Shown one piece after another: positions 46,234 to 58,904 of a stretch of 64,000 nucleotides of DNA. The notes beneath the pieces are model-generated. The model saw nothing but the letters and a program-made list of their open reading frames with translations. It was not told the origin of the DNA and did not search any database. The position numbers and the translations under genes are program-made. The first letter of the stretch is position 1. Each line of letters opens with the position of its first letter. This stretch comes from Cephalopachus bancanus (lineage: Eukaryota > Chordata > Mammalia > Primates > Tarsiidae): assembly GCA_027257055.1 (NCBI GenBank), contig JAPVLO010000277.1, positions 3,348,001-3,412,000 of the forward strand, given 5' to 3'.

Positions 46234-46949
46234 AGAACTCCTACATTTCAAAATAAAAAGACAGAAACCCAATTTTTAAAATGAGCAAGGATTTAACTTG
46301 ACATTTCTACAAAGAAGATATGTAAATGACCTATAAACACATGAATAGAGACTAACAATTATACAGCGTTGATGAAGATGTGAAGAAATAGGAGCCCTCA
46401 TGCATTTGGTAGTGGGTTTCTAAGATGGAAAACAGTTTTGGAAGTTCTTCAAAACATTAAACAAAAAAATTACCATATCACCTAGGCATATATTCCATTC
46501 CTAGGCATATTTCCCAGAGAATTTGTCTCCATGAAAACTTGCACACAAAAAAATAAAAAATAAAATAAAAAACAAAAAACATGTGCACAAATGTTCACAG
46601 CAGCATTATCCACAGTAGTCAGTAAGTGGCAACAGCCCACATGTCCACACACTGATGAATAAATAAACCGAATGTGGTATATCCATATAATGAAACATTA
46701 TTCAGTTATTGAAAAGAATGAAGTACTGATGCATACTACAACATGGATGAGCCTTGAAAACATTATACTAAGTGAAAGGAAGCCAAACACAAAAGGTCAT
46801 ATAGTGTATGATTCCATTTTATGAAATACCCAGACAATTGTCAATAGTTAAAGCTAAAGAGACAGAAAGTAAATTATTGCTCACCAGGGGCTGAAGGACT
46901 GGAATGACTGATGATGGGGTTTTTATGTTAAAATGCATTTATACAAGAA

Positions 46950-47240
46950 TATTCCCATTATTCTTATTGGCTCATCCCCCTAGAACTGTTGCCCTTTAAA
47001 AAAGATCATAGAACACGCTTCCATAACTAAGATACTTTCAGGGAAACTTATTTCCTTCTCTAGCTTGGAGGAGGCAAGTGCCAGTGCCCATCATTTTCCT
47101 TTGTTTTACTCACAATTCTTATTCAGTTTGGTCTGTGTTTTAAGCTTCTAGCTATTGCTTCACAGAAGACAGAGTTTTTCTCCTACTTTTGTTTATTTTT
47201 ATTGTTTTTGCTGAATTTTGATGGACAGAAGTAGACCAGC
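46950..47240. other. Unique intron
   Basis: Nothing recognised. Confidence 0.45.
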
Positions 47241-47249
47241 AGTATAACC

Positions 47250-47413
47250 CTCAATCTTCAAAAGTTTGCTGATTTAATGGGGAAAAAAATCAAACCCTGG
47301 TATCTTGCAATCAAATTGTTCTTACTTAATTTTCCAGTAGGATATGTCCATGTAGCGAACACTCATATGTACACCCTCTGAATCTAAAATTAATATAAAT
47401 AAATAGAATTTTA
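47250..47413 (+). mobile_element. Possible short L1 3' tail
   Basis: 'gtacaccctctgaatctaaa' then an A-rich end resembles an L1 3' terminus. Short and uncertain. Confidence 0.4.
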
Positions 47414-47803
47414 AAAATTTTCCAATAGGCTTCAAATCTTTTTCTGTTTTTCCTGGTTATATATTTTATCTTATGTAAGTTATAAGCTGATATCCATTGC
47501 AAATTTTTCTATTTGGCTATTTGCTCTTCTCAGAATAACTCGGAAGAGCTCTTATGATATATCATAGATACCAATCTTTTGCTCTACAATGTTGCAAGTA
47601 CCATTCAGTATCAATCTTGTTCATAGTACATTGTATTAGATATATGGTTAAATATTGTTGCAGTTAAATCCACACAACTTTATCTTCTGGGTTTTACATA
47701 TTGCTTAGAAAAGCCTTCCTATTGCAAACTTTAAAAAAGTTAATTTTCTTTTAATAGTAGTATAGAATCTTTTCTCCAGCTTTAAAAAATATACTTATGG
47801 CCG

Positions 47804-48087
47804 GGCTCGGTGGCTCAGCCTGTCATTCTAGCACTTTGGGAGGCCGAGGCGAGTGGATTGCCTGAGCCCATGGGTTCGAGACCAGTCCAGGCAACTTGGC
47901 AAGACCTCATCTCTACAATAAATCAAAAAATTAGCCAGGCGTGGTAGCGCGTGCCCATAGTTCTGGCTACTTGGAAGGCTGAGGCAGAAGGACTGTGGAG
48001 CCCAGCAGGTCGACAATGGGGTGGCCATGAGCATGCCACTGGACTCCAGCATGGGCGATGGAGTAAGACTCCGACTCAAAAAAAAAA
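47804..48087 (+). mobile_element. Alu dimer, lineage-specific type
   Basis: 'ggccgggctcggtggctcagcc' to the A tail at 48078-48087, which has grown into the AT palindrome next to it. Confidence 0.92.
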
Positions 48088-48124
48088 TTATATATATATA
48101 TATATATATATAAATTTTTTTTTT
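48078..48124. repeat. A10-(TA)n-T10 palindrome
   Basis: Ten A, a run of TA units, then ten T: almost fully self-complementary over 47 bp. Confidence 0.95.
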
Positions 48125-48433
48125 AGTTCTTCCTTCCATATAGAAACTTCTTTTTATTTGTGGTATAATGTTGGTACCTATTTTTATTTTTTCATTTTCA
48201 AATAGATAATCGAAGAACAGTATTTCCTTACAGATTTGAAGGCTTTCTTTATTTCAGTTAAATTTGCTTATATTCAAGGATTCATTAATTAATTAACTCT
48301 GCTCTGTACAACTGACATATCTATCTGGCAAAATAACCCTGTTTTACTTACTTTAATCATGTAGCAAATTTTAATATATGGTACGGCAAATTTGTTCAAA
48401 CTTTTTCCCCATCTTTGTTAAAGAATCTCTCCC

Positions 48434-48648
48434 ATGGGTTCAAGACCAGCAAGGGCAACTTGGCAAGACCTCATCTCCACAATAAATAAAAAAATTAGCT
48501 GGGCAGGGTGGCGCGTGCCTGTAGTTTCAGCTGCTTGAAAGGCTGAGGCAGAAGGATCACCTGAGTCCAGCAGGTCGAGGTTGGGGTGGCCGTGAGCGTG
48601 CCACTACTCCAGCCTGAGCGACAAAGTGAGACTCCAGCTCAAAACAAA
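48434..48648 (+). mobile_element. 5'-truncated Alu
   Basis: Starts inside the left arm ('atgggttcaagaccagc'). Flanks share AAAGAATCYCT. Confidence 0.88.
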
Positions 48649-48849
48649 AAAAGAATCCCTTATTTTTCTTGTGCATTTTTTCTTATGATGAACTTCAGTT
48701 GCTTCTTGTTGAACAAAATCCTGTTATGACCCTGATTGGCATCAGAGAGCACACTGAGCAAAATGGTGACCCTAAGTTGAATCTGGCCCATGCACATTAT
48801 TGTTGAGCCTGCGAAGTGGTATATGTGTTGTAAACTGGTGCTGGAAAGC

Positions 48850-49240
48850 TGTTTTTTAATACAGAACTGATTCATAGTACAAAATCTAACAAGAATGAAA
48901 AATAAATCCTCTCCCATCCATACTTTACAACCCATTCCTTTCCTCATTCTGCTGGAGACATATCACAGCTGCCTTCTTCTTTTCTAGACAAACAGTCTTC
49001 CATAATATAGACCTACCATAATCTACCTAACTAGCCCCCTCTCCTGATGGACATTTAGGGTATTTATAGTCTTTTGCTATTGTATAATATGCTGTAATAA
49101 TTTTTATACAGTCATTAATCTAGACATAGGCAAATATTTCTGTACAATAAATTCCTACAAGATAAATTACATGGTCAAAGGGGTGTATATAAACTTTAAA
49201 AAATGCTACTCATATAAAAGTATATCTATTTTAAAGACAA
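48850..49240 (-). mobile_element. Old L1M fragment, antisense
   Basis: 'gatggacatttagggtatt' and 'attacatggtcaaaggggtg' are reverse L1M. Confidence 0.55.
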
Positions 49241-49249
49241 TAATATAGT

Positions 49250-49710
49250 ATCATCAAGTTAAAATCTTATCTAAAACTTTAAATGTATCTTATTTCACTT
49301 ATAAACAAGTATTTAGTGCCTGTGTGTGAGATAAAGGCAAAAAACAGTTCAAAACAGTGACTGAACTGCTAACTGTAAATGGTTAAAAATTATGTATCTA
49401 GAAGGTGGTATACTATGTACTTTTAAAAACAGTGATGAAACGCTTTATATACCGATATGGAATACTTTCCAAGCTTAAAAAACCTAGGTATAGATTTGGC
49501 ACAAAAGGAGAAAGGGACAATGGATATACTTGTTGCTTATAAATCCACACAACATCTCTGAAGAGACAGTAAACACTAGTATCTTCTGAGAAGGGGACTA
49601 TGGCTGAAGAACAGAGAAAGGGGAGAGATTTAGCACCGTCTACCTTTCTGGAGGCACTTCTAAAGTTTGAACCACATGAATATATTTTCTAAAATAAAAA
49701 GTAAATTTAT
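49250..49710 (+). repeat. Possible old L1 3' UTR
   Basis: 'acaaaaggagaaagggac' through 'tctaaaataaaaag' looks like a decayed L1-type end. Weak. Confidence 0.35.
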
Positions 49711-49874
49711 TTATTTTTTAGAAGTTCTTTGTTAAGCGAACCAAGGCTGTAAAAATTATAGTTAACATTTTTAGTCTCAGAAAGTCTAGCTTCAGAAAAG
49801 TCAGTCTGGAAAGAGATGACTGGAAAATGACTGCTTGCTGAAAATAAACACTTAAAATGGTTAATAATGATAAC

Positions 49875-50112
49875 AACAGAAAACTTCTATGGGCATTTAT
49901 TATGTGCCATTTAAACTTTACCTGAACTAACTCATTCAATCCACTCAAGAAGCCTTCTAGATAGATATTTTTATTATTCCATTTTCCAGAAGAGGAGAAA
50001 ATGAGGCTTAAGACGTTTAATAATTTGGCCAAAGTCATATAACAAGGAATAGAAATGAGAGTTTCAACCCAGAGACAGTCCACCCTCATAGTCATGCTCT
50101 TGACCACCAAAC
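49875..50112 (-). repeat. MIR SINE
   Basis: 'tattatgtgccatttaaac', 'attattccattttccag' and 'tggccaaagtcatataac' match reverse MIR. Confidence 0.75.
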
Positions 50113-50164
50113 TCCATTTTTTCTATACACCGAATGCTACGTTGAGAATACTGGCTGCGCAGCA

Positions 50165-50325
50165 AAATAAATAGCAATTACTTGTATGACTATGGGCAAA
50201 TGAGTCAGTTTCCTTTAGCCTCAGTTTTCTCATCTGTAACTGAGGAAGCTAACACCTGTCTCTCAAATATATAACACAGTTAGCACAGCATCCAGCACTT
50301 GATAAGTGTTAGATAAATTATAGCT
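50165..50325 (+). repeat. MIR SINE
   Basis: 'tatgggcaaatgagtcag', 'agcctcagttttctcatctg' and 'acttgataagtgttagata' match forward MIR. It sits close to an opposite-strand MIR. Confidence 0.75.
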
Positions 50326-50329
50326 AAAA

Positions 50330-50766
50330 ATAAAAACTCTCCAAAAAAAGAGGTTTAGCTAAGAGGATGCACACTAATAAAAAGCAGAGCCATCTATAAC
50401 TCGCTTAAAGAGCCAAATGCTGTCCCGGTAGAGACTTACCATAATGATAAAGCTGAACTAAAGATAGAAAAAAAACGGTCAAAGAAAGGTTTAAAAGATT
50501 TCTTTTTCTTAAATATTATTATTCACAATAATAATTACTTTAACAAATAGCACGTTCAAACATTTCAAAGACACTTTTTATCTCCTGGAAAAAAAATCAA
50601 GACACACTGGAAATAACTGTCCTTCAAAAACTGTTTAGCAATGGAAGGGCTTGGGAGCAAAGGACAACATGTTAAAAATTGTGAAAGGAAAAAAACACTT
50701 TCAAGAAAATAGTCTATTTTTAGTTCTTAAAACGGCTCGAGACATTAAATGAAAGATCACATTAGG
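50330..50766. other. Unique intron
   Basis: Nothing recognised. Confidence 0.5.
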
Positions 50767-50778
50767 AATGTTTCTAAG

Positions 50779-51079
50779 GCCGGGTGTGGTGGCTCATGCC
50801 TGCAATCCCAGCACTTTGTGAGGCAAGAGAGGAAGTACGGCCTGAGGCCAGGAGTTTGAGACCAGACTGGGCAACATGGAGAGACCTTGTCTCTACAATA
50901 AATAAATAAATAAATAAACAGCTGGGCATGGTGCTGTGCACCTGTAATTCCAGCTACTTGGAAGGCTGAGATAGAATGATCATCTGAGCCCAGCTGATTG
51001 GTGGAGACTGCGGATGCCATGATTGTGCCGCTGCATTCCAACCTGGGTAACAGAGTGAGACGCTGACTCATGAAAAAAA
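50779..51079 (+). mobile_element. Alu dimer
   Basis: Exact 12-bp duplication AATGTTTCTAAG at 50767-50778 and 51080-51091. Linker is four AAAT units. Confidence 0.94.
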
Positions 51080-51091
51080 AATGTTTCTAAG

Positions 51092-51480
51092 AACCCTTTC
51101 CTATGTTTCTCATTAAGAACAATGACACAATGACAACTAACCTGGGGCAATATTATATTGGACATGTACTTTAAAAATCAATGTGTTAAAAAACCAAGAT
51201 GGTATCATCCATGGACCTGGTTGGGAAACCTAGCAATAGGTCCTTCAATTTTTTAAAAACTACTTTAGGAAGCAAAATCTCATGGCTTAGCAAGTAAAAA
51301 CTATACTATGATATATATGATAAGGACACAAGGCAAGGGTCACTGTTGTATCTAAAGCTAACTCAATTTGGTTAGTGGTGAGTAATCCTGTTGTTTTAGG
51401 CAACTGACAAGAGAAAATATCTCTTCTGCTGATTTCAGAACAGAGCACAGGGTACAGGATTAGATCTAGATAGTAGGTCA
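51092..51480. other. Unique intron
   Basis: Nothing recognised. Confidence 0.5.
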
Positions 51481-52097
51481 TAACCAGCATAATTTTAAAA
51501 ATCTACTATAATTTTAAAAATGCACAGTCGTAAAAAAATTAAGGAAGAAATAATACCAAGTCTGTATAACTCTTCTAGAAAATACAATAGGAGGAACTAT
51601 CTTCCAATTTACCTTATGAAGTCAACATTATTATGATAACAAAACTATACAAGGACATTACAAGAATAGAAACAAAACAAAATATAAATCCAGAAGAACA
51701 CCCCTCGTGAACACAGACTCAACAATCCTTAAGAAAATATCAGCAATTTAGATCAAATGATATATAATAGATAACATATCATGACTTTGTGGGATTTTTC
51801 CAAGACTACAAATCAAGGTGATTTACCATATTAACAAAATTACGAAAGAAAAGCCAAGTGGTCGTCTCAATAGATGCAGAAAGAGCATTTGAAAAAACAC
51901 AACATTCATTCATGGTAAAAACAGTTGGGAATTATAAACAGAAGAAAACTTCACGGGAATCTATGAAAAGCCTACAGCTTTTCAGATCATACTTAATGGT
52001 GAAAGACTTAATGCCTGCTCCCAAAGATTGGGAATGAGGCAAGGATGTCTGCTCTCAGCCCTCCTCTACAGTATTAGAGAATGAATTGATGATCCTA

Positions 52098-52255
<158 letters not shown>

Positions 52256-52256
52256 A

Positions 52257-52340
52257 AGGAGGAGGAAGAGATGGAAGAAAGGAGAAGAAGGGGAAGGAGA
52301 AGAAGAAGTAGAAGAAGAAAAACACAGTGAAAAGGAAGAA
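52257..52340. repeat. Purine (GGA/GAA) simple repeat
   Basis: Continuous A/G tract of GGA, GAA and GAAA units, probably grown from the Alu monomer tail. Confidence 0.9.
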
Positions 52341-52392
52341 AATTATTTCTATTCACAGATAACATGATTGTCTGTGCAGAAAATCCCAAGAA

Positions 52393-52394
<2 letters not shown>

Positions 52395-52436
<42 letters not shown>

Positions 52437-52496
52437 TATATGTATATTATATATATATATACACACACACAATACACACAACACACACACACACAC
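52395..52496. repeat. (TA)n then (CA)n microsatellite
   Basis: About 20 TA units followed by mixed TA and CA runs, on the tail side of the Alu at 52497. Confidence 0.95.
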
Positions 52497-52768
52497 ATTT
52501 TTTTAGTTGGAGTCTCACCCCATTGCCCAGACTGGAGTGCAGCCCAGTTGACCTGCTGGGCTTTGGTGATCCTTCTGCCTCAGCCTTCCAAGTAGCAGGG
52601 ACTACAGGCATGCGCTACCATGCCCGGCTAATTTTTTTTAATTTATTGTAGACACCAGGTCTCACCAAGTTGCCCGTCCAGACTGGTCTCGAACCTGCAG
52701 ACTCAGGCAATCCATTCGTCTCGGCCTCCCAAAGTGCTGGGACTACAGGCTGAGCCACCAAGCCTGGC
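52497..52768 (-). mobile_element. Alu dimer, lineage-specific type
   Basis: Reverse Alu with the 'actacaggctgagccacc' end. GAACTTATAT is found both at 52391 and just after it at 52769, so the microsatellite lies between target site and Alu. Confidence 0.9.
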
Positions 52769-54730
52769 TGAACTTATATTATTAAAGAGCTACCAGAAAA
52801 GATAATTGAGTTCAGCAAGTTCAACAGACGGTCAATACACCAAAATCAATTGTTCTATGGTACAAGAAATAGGACACTAAAATTAAAAATAGTATTAACA
52901 TAATGGCAACAAAAATATGAAATATTTAGAGAAGAATTGAAGAAAATATGTGTAAGACTTGTACACAGAAAACTACTAGCATGATTGTGAAAAAATAAAA
53001 AAGACCTATACAAGTAAAGTGATATCAAACAATGATCATGGACTAGGAATCAATAAGAGTAAGATATAAATTCCTAATGCCAGATTAATTTATATATTCA
53101 ACACAACTCCAATTTCACTACATATGTGCTTTTGTGTAGATACTGAGAAGCTGATTTTAAAATGTATATAAAAATACAAGAGACTTAGAATGTCATTAGT
53201 AATTTTGAAAATGTTGGAAGGAATTCTGTTTTCTGATTTCAAGACTAACTATAAGTCTACAATAATTTCCAGTTTGTACTGGTATAAGGATAGTAAAAAA
53301 GATCAATGGAACAGAATAGACAGCCCAGAAATAGACCTCATATGTATGTTCAAATAATTTTTCACAAAGGTACCAAAGTAATTAATTGGGGAAAGATGAG
53401 ACTTTTCAACAAATGGTGCTCCAACAATTAAATCTACATATTTTTTTAAATGCTTCAACCTCTACTTTATACTTATACAAAAATTAATTTGAAATGGACG
53501 TAATATAAGAGCTAAAACTATAAATCTTCTAGAAGAAAAGAAGAAAACACAAGAAAATCTCTGAGACTTTCTTTAGGCAAATTTTCTAGGATAGGACACA
53601 AAAAGCAAGAACCATAAAAGAAAAAAGTTACAAATATAACTGCATTGAAATTAAAAACATTTGTTCTTTGACAGATAACATAAGAAAGTGAAAACATAGC
53701 CTCAGACTAGGATATATGTTTACCATATATTTAAGAACTTGTACTCAGAATATACAAAGAGCTCTCACAGAAGGGAAAAAACCCAATTAAAAAATACTAG
53801 GTAAATGACTGATATGTCACCTAAGAAGATACATAAATAGCTGATGTTCACATAAAAAGATGCCCAACTTAATCAGGCATTAGTAAAATACAAAATAAAA
53901 CCAGAGTTAGGTACTCTTATAAATGCACTAGAATGACTAAACATGAAGAAAAGTACAAACGCCAAGCACTAAAGAGACTGCAGAGCAATCAGAATATTCA
54001 TTCTTCCCTGGTGGAAATGCAACATGTTGTAGCCATGTTGAAAAATGATTTGGTAGTTTCTCGAACAGTTAAACATTTATTTACCAAGAACCCCACAATC
54101 CCACTCGTAGGTATTTTTACTTCTGGGAAATGAAAACACATACCCACACAAACATTTGCAGACAAATGTTAATAGCTTAGTTCATAACAGCCAAACCCTG
54201 GAAACAATCCAAATGTCCTTCTACTGATTAATGAATGAACTAATTTTGTTATATCCATTCAGCAGAATAGTATTCAGCATTTAAAAGTTACAAACTAATG
54301 ATACACGTAACAACACTAACGAATATCAAAGACATAATGCTACATGAAAGCCAGACACAAAAGGTATGTTTTGTACGATTCTATTCCCACAAAATTAAAA
54401 AAAAAGAAAAATGATACTGAGAATGCAGGTGAGTGGTTGCCAGGGCTGGGGGTGGAAGAAATTATCTGATTGCAAATAGGAATGTGAGAACTTGTTGGAC
54501 TACTAAATACGTTCTGTATCTTGATTTTGGTAATGGTCACACTACTTCATAAGTTTGGTACAACTCAGAGAACAATACTCTTATGCAAATTTTACTTCAG
54601 TAAAGGTGATTAAAAACCAAGGAAAAAAAAAACCAATTTCTCCTGCATACCTCAAAGTTTATTTTGTAAGGATCAAATGATATAGTCAAATTTAGCTGAA
54701 GTTGACACATTCTGATATTAAAGCTTTCTT

Positions 54731-55038
54731 TTTTTTGTTTTTTGTCTTTTTGAGTTGGAGTCTCACTCTGTTGGCTCAGGCTGGAGTGCAGTAGTACGCT
54801 CACAGAGACTGTAGCCTGGACTTGCCAGCTCAGGCAATCCTTCCGCCTCAGCCTTCCAAGTAGCTGAAACTATAGGCACATGTCACCTTGCCTGGCTAAA
54901 TTTTTAAAATGTATTTATTGTAGAGATGAGGTCTCGCCATGTTGCTCAGGCTGGTCTCAAATCCATGGGCTCAGGCAATCCTCTCACCTTGGCCTCCCAA
55001 AGTGCTGAGATTACAGTCATGAGCCACCATGCCCAGCC
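54731..55038 (-). mobile_element. Alu dimer
   Basis: Exact 13-bp duplication TTAAAGCTTTCTT at 54718-54730 and 55039-55051. Confidence 0.94.
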
Positions 55039-55051
55039 TTAAAGCTTTCTT

Positions 55052-55735
55052 ATAAACCAAAATAATTTGAACAATAGTTTCAAAATTGTATTGGCCTTTC
55101 AGATATCAAGGCCTTCATCCAGTTGTAGTTTGGTTAGTTCAAGCTTCAGTTCCTTGCCAAACTAGATTCAGTAACTACATACTACTAAAACAACATCTTC
55201 CCAACAGATCAAATTATGTGTAGCAACTGATGCTGAATCCTTTAAGATTTATCCTTGAGTAAAACTTCAAGCGTTAACAGGATAATTTCATAGTGCATTA
55301 AAGAACTGTATCTAGGGTTTACCAAAAAACAAAAACTGGCATTTTTTTTTTTCTCTTCAGAGCCGCCTTCTACAGGAAGTTATTTATAATATTGCCTGAA
55401 GACTGACATGAACTACAGGTGAACTTCAGATTTTGCATTTCATCACACAGACATGCCTTCTGACTTTCTTACAGGGCATTACTTCCTATTTTTGGCATTT
55501 ATTCCTGTCGGTCTTTTAAATACAAAAATTTTAATTATGTTAGGTAAGAAATATTTCACACAATAGTCAAAGGAATAGTACACCTTACATACAAGCTTTT
55601 CTCTACAATCTCAGGAAACAAGAACTGGAGAGAAACAAAAATGCTAGTGGCTGAATGGGGGAAGAAACCATATCTGTGTCTAACCTTTATAAGTCACTGT
55701 CAAGGTTGGTGGGAGAATACATTTTTTAAAAATAC
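55052..55735. other. Unique intron
   Basis: No exon or clear repeat recognised. Confidence 0.5.
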
Positions 55736-57005
55736 AATTTCTAAACAACACAGAAATTCATATGGAAGCAAAAAAGAGCCCAAATATCAAAAGCAATCCT
55801 CAGCAAACAGAACAAAGCTGGAGACATCACACATCCAGACTTTACTACAAAGCTATAGTAACTATGACATCATGGTATTGGTACAAAATTAGACATACAG
55901 ACCAATTGAACAGGACAAAGAATCTGGAAATAAAACCACGAACCTTCAACCAAGTCATCTTTCACAAAGCTGACACAAACAAACAAACACTGGAGAAAGG
56001 AAACCATATTTAGCAAATAGTGCTGGGAAAACCAGCTAACTACGTGCAGAAGAATTAATCTGGAACCCCTACCTATCACCATGTGCAAAAATTAACTCAA
56101 AACATATCAAGGACTTACATGTGAAATCTCAAAGTATAAGAATCTTAGAAGCCGGGCTCGGTGGCTCAGCCTGTAATCCCGCGCCTTTGGAAGGCTGAGG
56201 TGAGTGGATTGCCCGAGCCTGCGGGTTCAAGACCTACCTGGGCAACTTGGCAAGACCTCATCTCTACAATAAATCAAAAAATCAGCCGGGCGTGGTAGCA
56301 CATGCCTGTAATTCCGGCTACTCAGAAGGCGGAGGCGGAAGGATCGCCAGAGCCCAGCAGGTCGAGGCTGCGGTGGCCGGGAGCGGCCACTGCACTCCAG
56401 TCTGGGCGACAGAGTGAGACTCCAACTCCAACTCCAAAAAAAGAATCTCAGAAGAAAACTCCTGGACATCGGAGTAGGCAATGAATTTATGCCAAGTCCT
56501 CAAAAGTGAATGCAGCAAAATCTAAAATTGACAGGTGAGACCTTATCAAGCGAAAACATTTTTGGACAGCAAAAGAAACCATCAAGGAGGGATGGGAAAA
56601 ACATCTGCAAGCTACGCATCCGACAAAGGCCCACATCCACAACCTGCAAGGAATTCAAACAAACTGACAAAAACAAAAACAACAACAACAGGCCCATTAC
56701 AAAGTGGGCAAAGTGAACTATCACAGAAACAAAGAACTGAATACCACATGCTCTCACTCATAAGTGGGTCCTGATCACGAGTCACATTAGCACAAAGGTG
56801 GGATGGGCAGTTGCCGGGCACTACAAGGACAGGGCGGGTGGGAAGGGAGTGAGGGGCACATGACAACACAAAGGGTACCTGATCCACTAGCCAGGGGAGA
56901 TGAGGGCCACCTAGAAGCCCAAATTTCACCTGCATGCAGCCTACTTATGCAATAAATCCTCACATGTACCTCATAACTCTACAGGAAATACGTAAGTTTT
57001 TTTAA
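55735..57005 (+). mobile_element. L1 3' half (copy A), internally deleted and split by an Alu
   Basis: ORF2 C-terminal text ('cagaaattcatatggaagc', 'gtgctgggaaaaccagc', 'tggacatcggagtaggc'). At 'aagtgggcaaag' (56710) it jumps straight to 'tgaactatcacag', the ORF2 end, and continues into its own 3' UTR and A-rich end at about 57005. Confidence 0.85.
56151..56441 (+). mobile_element. Alu dimer, young lineage-specific type
   Basis: Close to the lineage consensus. Flanked by AGAATCTTAGAA (56139-56150) and AGAATCTCAGAA (56442-56453). Inserted in L1 copy A. Confidence 0.94.
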
Positions 57006-57845
57006 AAAAGTGGGCAAAGGCCATGAACAGATACTTGTCAAAGGAAGACATTCAAGCAGCTAAACAACAGATGAAAAAATGCTTGATTTCATTAATCATC
57101 AGAGAAATGCAAATCAAAATTACCATGAGATACCACATGTGTGAGGACACCAGTCAGGATGGCTATCATTACAAAGTCAAAAAACCACAGGTGTTGGTGA
57201 GGCTGTGGAGAAAAGGAAACACTTCTGCACTGCTGGTGGGGATGTAAGCTAATTCAACCCTTGTGGAAAGCAGTGTAGTGTTTTCTTAAATATAAATTGA
57301 GCTACCATTTGATCCAGGAATACCACTTTGGGGAATATACCAGAGGAACATAACTCGCTGTACCAAAAAGGCAGCTGCAGAGGCATGTTCATTGTAGCAC
57401 TATTCACAACAGCAAAAACATGGAACCAATCAAGATGTCCATTGACAGTATACTAAAGAAAGTGCATAGTGGAATACTATGCAGCCATAAAGAACAACAA
57501 AATCATGTCACTTGCAGCAACATGGATGCTGTAGCTGGAGACCATTCTAAGTGAACTATCACAGAAACAAAAAATTGAATACTGCATGTTCTCACTCATA
57601 AGTGGGCCCTAAATATTCTCCATGTGAGCACAAAGATGAGAACAACAAACACTGGGTATCACTAAAGGAAGAAGGGAGGAATGGGGGATAAGGAGTACAA
57701 AACCTTACCCATCGGCTACCGTGTGCACTACCAGGGGAACAGAGAGAGACGGGGCTTGCTAGAAGGTCAAACCTCACCTGCATGCACCTTACTTAGGTAA
57801 TAAATCCTCATATGTATCCCACAACTCTAAAATTAAAAAGAAGTT
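57006..57845 (+). mobile_element. L1 3' end (copy B), directly behind copy A
   Basis: Starts at 'aagtgggcaaaggccatg', the point where copy A is broken, and runs through the ORF2 end and 3' UTR to an A-rich tail. Confidence 0.85.
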
Positions 57846-57930
57846 TCCGCTTTGAGTATAGGTGGAAGAGAATGATCCCAATTTATACCTGACAACCAAC
57901 TTTCTTAATGTTACTAAGAATGTACAGTCC

Positions 57931-58220
57931 CAGCCGGGCTCGGTGGTTCAGCCTGTAATCCCACGCCTTTGGGAGGCTGAGGTGAGTGGATTGCCTGAGC
58001 CCACGGCTTCGAGACCCGCCTGGGCAGCAAGACCTCATCTCTACAACAAATCAAAAAATCAGCCGGGCGTGGTAGCACATGCCTGTAATTCCGGCTACTT
58101 GGAAGGCTGAGGTGGAAGGATCGCCGGAGCCCAGCAGGCGAGGCTGCGGTGGCCGGGATCGGCCACTGCACTCCAGTGTGGGCGACCGAGTGAGACTCCA
58201 ACTCAAAAAAAAAAAAAAAT
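57931..58220 (+). mobile_element. Alu dimer, young lineage-specific type
   Basis: Exact 12-bp duplication AATGTACAGTCC at 57919-57930 and 58221-58232. Confidence 0.95.
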
Positions 58221-58232
58221 AATGTACAGTCC

Positions 58233-58560
58233 TGTACTTTGGATTTGGAATGATGAAAGCCCTTGCAGGACAATAAATTTCAATAATTGTAGACAGCTGA
58301 CTTTCTAACAACAAAAGTATTCTCTGAAATTATTTTATTCCAATTTCTCACCTATCTGTCAACAAAGTGAGAAGATCTGGGAATTTAGATATGAAAGGGG
58401 TTGGTTTTTTTTTCCTATGGAGAGAAAAACAAAACTTCACATATTATGTTTACCAGAAAATAGTTTTCCAACAAATTGAAGAAGATAAAAAGTAAGAATT
58501 TTTTAAACCACAGAGCATCTGTTCTAATTCTCCTGGGGCTACAAAACAAAAGAAAACCCC
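58233..58560. other. Unique intron
   Basis: Nothing recognised. Confidence 0.5.
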
Positions 58561-58564
58561 CAAT

Positions 58565-58745
58565 TGCTTGGCAATTTGGGAGGCCAAGGTGAGTGGCTTG
58601 CTTGAGCCCATGGGTTCAAGACCAGTCCGGGCAACTTGGTGAGCCCTCGCTGGAACCCAGCAGGTCGACGCTGGGGTGGCCATGACTGTGCCACTGTACT
58701 CCAGCCTGGGTGATGGACTGAGATTCCAACTAAAAAAAAAAAAAA
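58565..58745 (+). mobile_element. Alu, truncated at the 5' end and internally deleted
   Basis: Starts 'caatttgggaggccaagg'. The linker and part of the right arm are missing ('gagccctcgctggaaccc'). Confidence 0.88.
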
Positions 58746-58904
58746 GTAAATAAATTGAAGATCTAAAAGAAAAAGAAAAAAAATTGGAGATCTACAAAAG
58801 CTGGATAAATTCATTAGGGTGGAATTGATAAAATCTTGTTAAATGAGTAAAATGATGATATCTGGCCGGATTATAATAGGACAATTCCTAGCCTGTGATT
58901 TACA

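Larger units (their letters stand above)
43862..46945 (+). mobile_element. Old L1M copy broken by five Alu insertions
   Basis: ORF2 from the reverse transcriptase region ('gatgttccctcttgccac') to the 3' end ('tgtatgattccattttatg'). Pieces lie at 43862-44408, 44581-44833, 45428-45736, 45870-45955 and 46250-46945. No usable frame. Confidence 0.85.
47440..48430 (-). mobile_element. Old L1M fragment, antisense, split by an Alu
   Basis: 'ggatactaatc'-like text, 'ttagaaaagccttcctattg' and, after the Alu, 'tcaaatagataatcg' correspond to reverse L1M ORF2. Confidence 0.6.
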
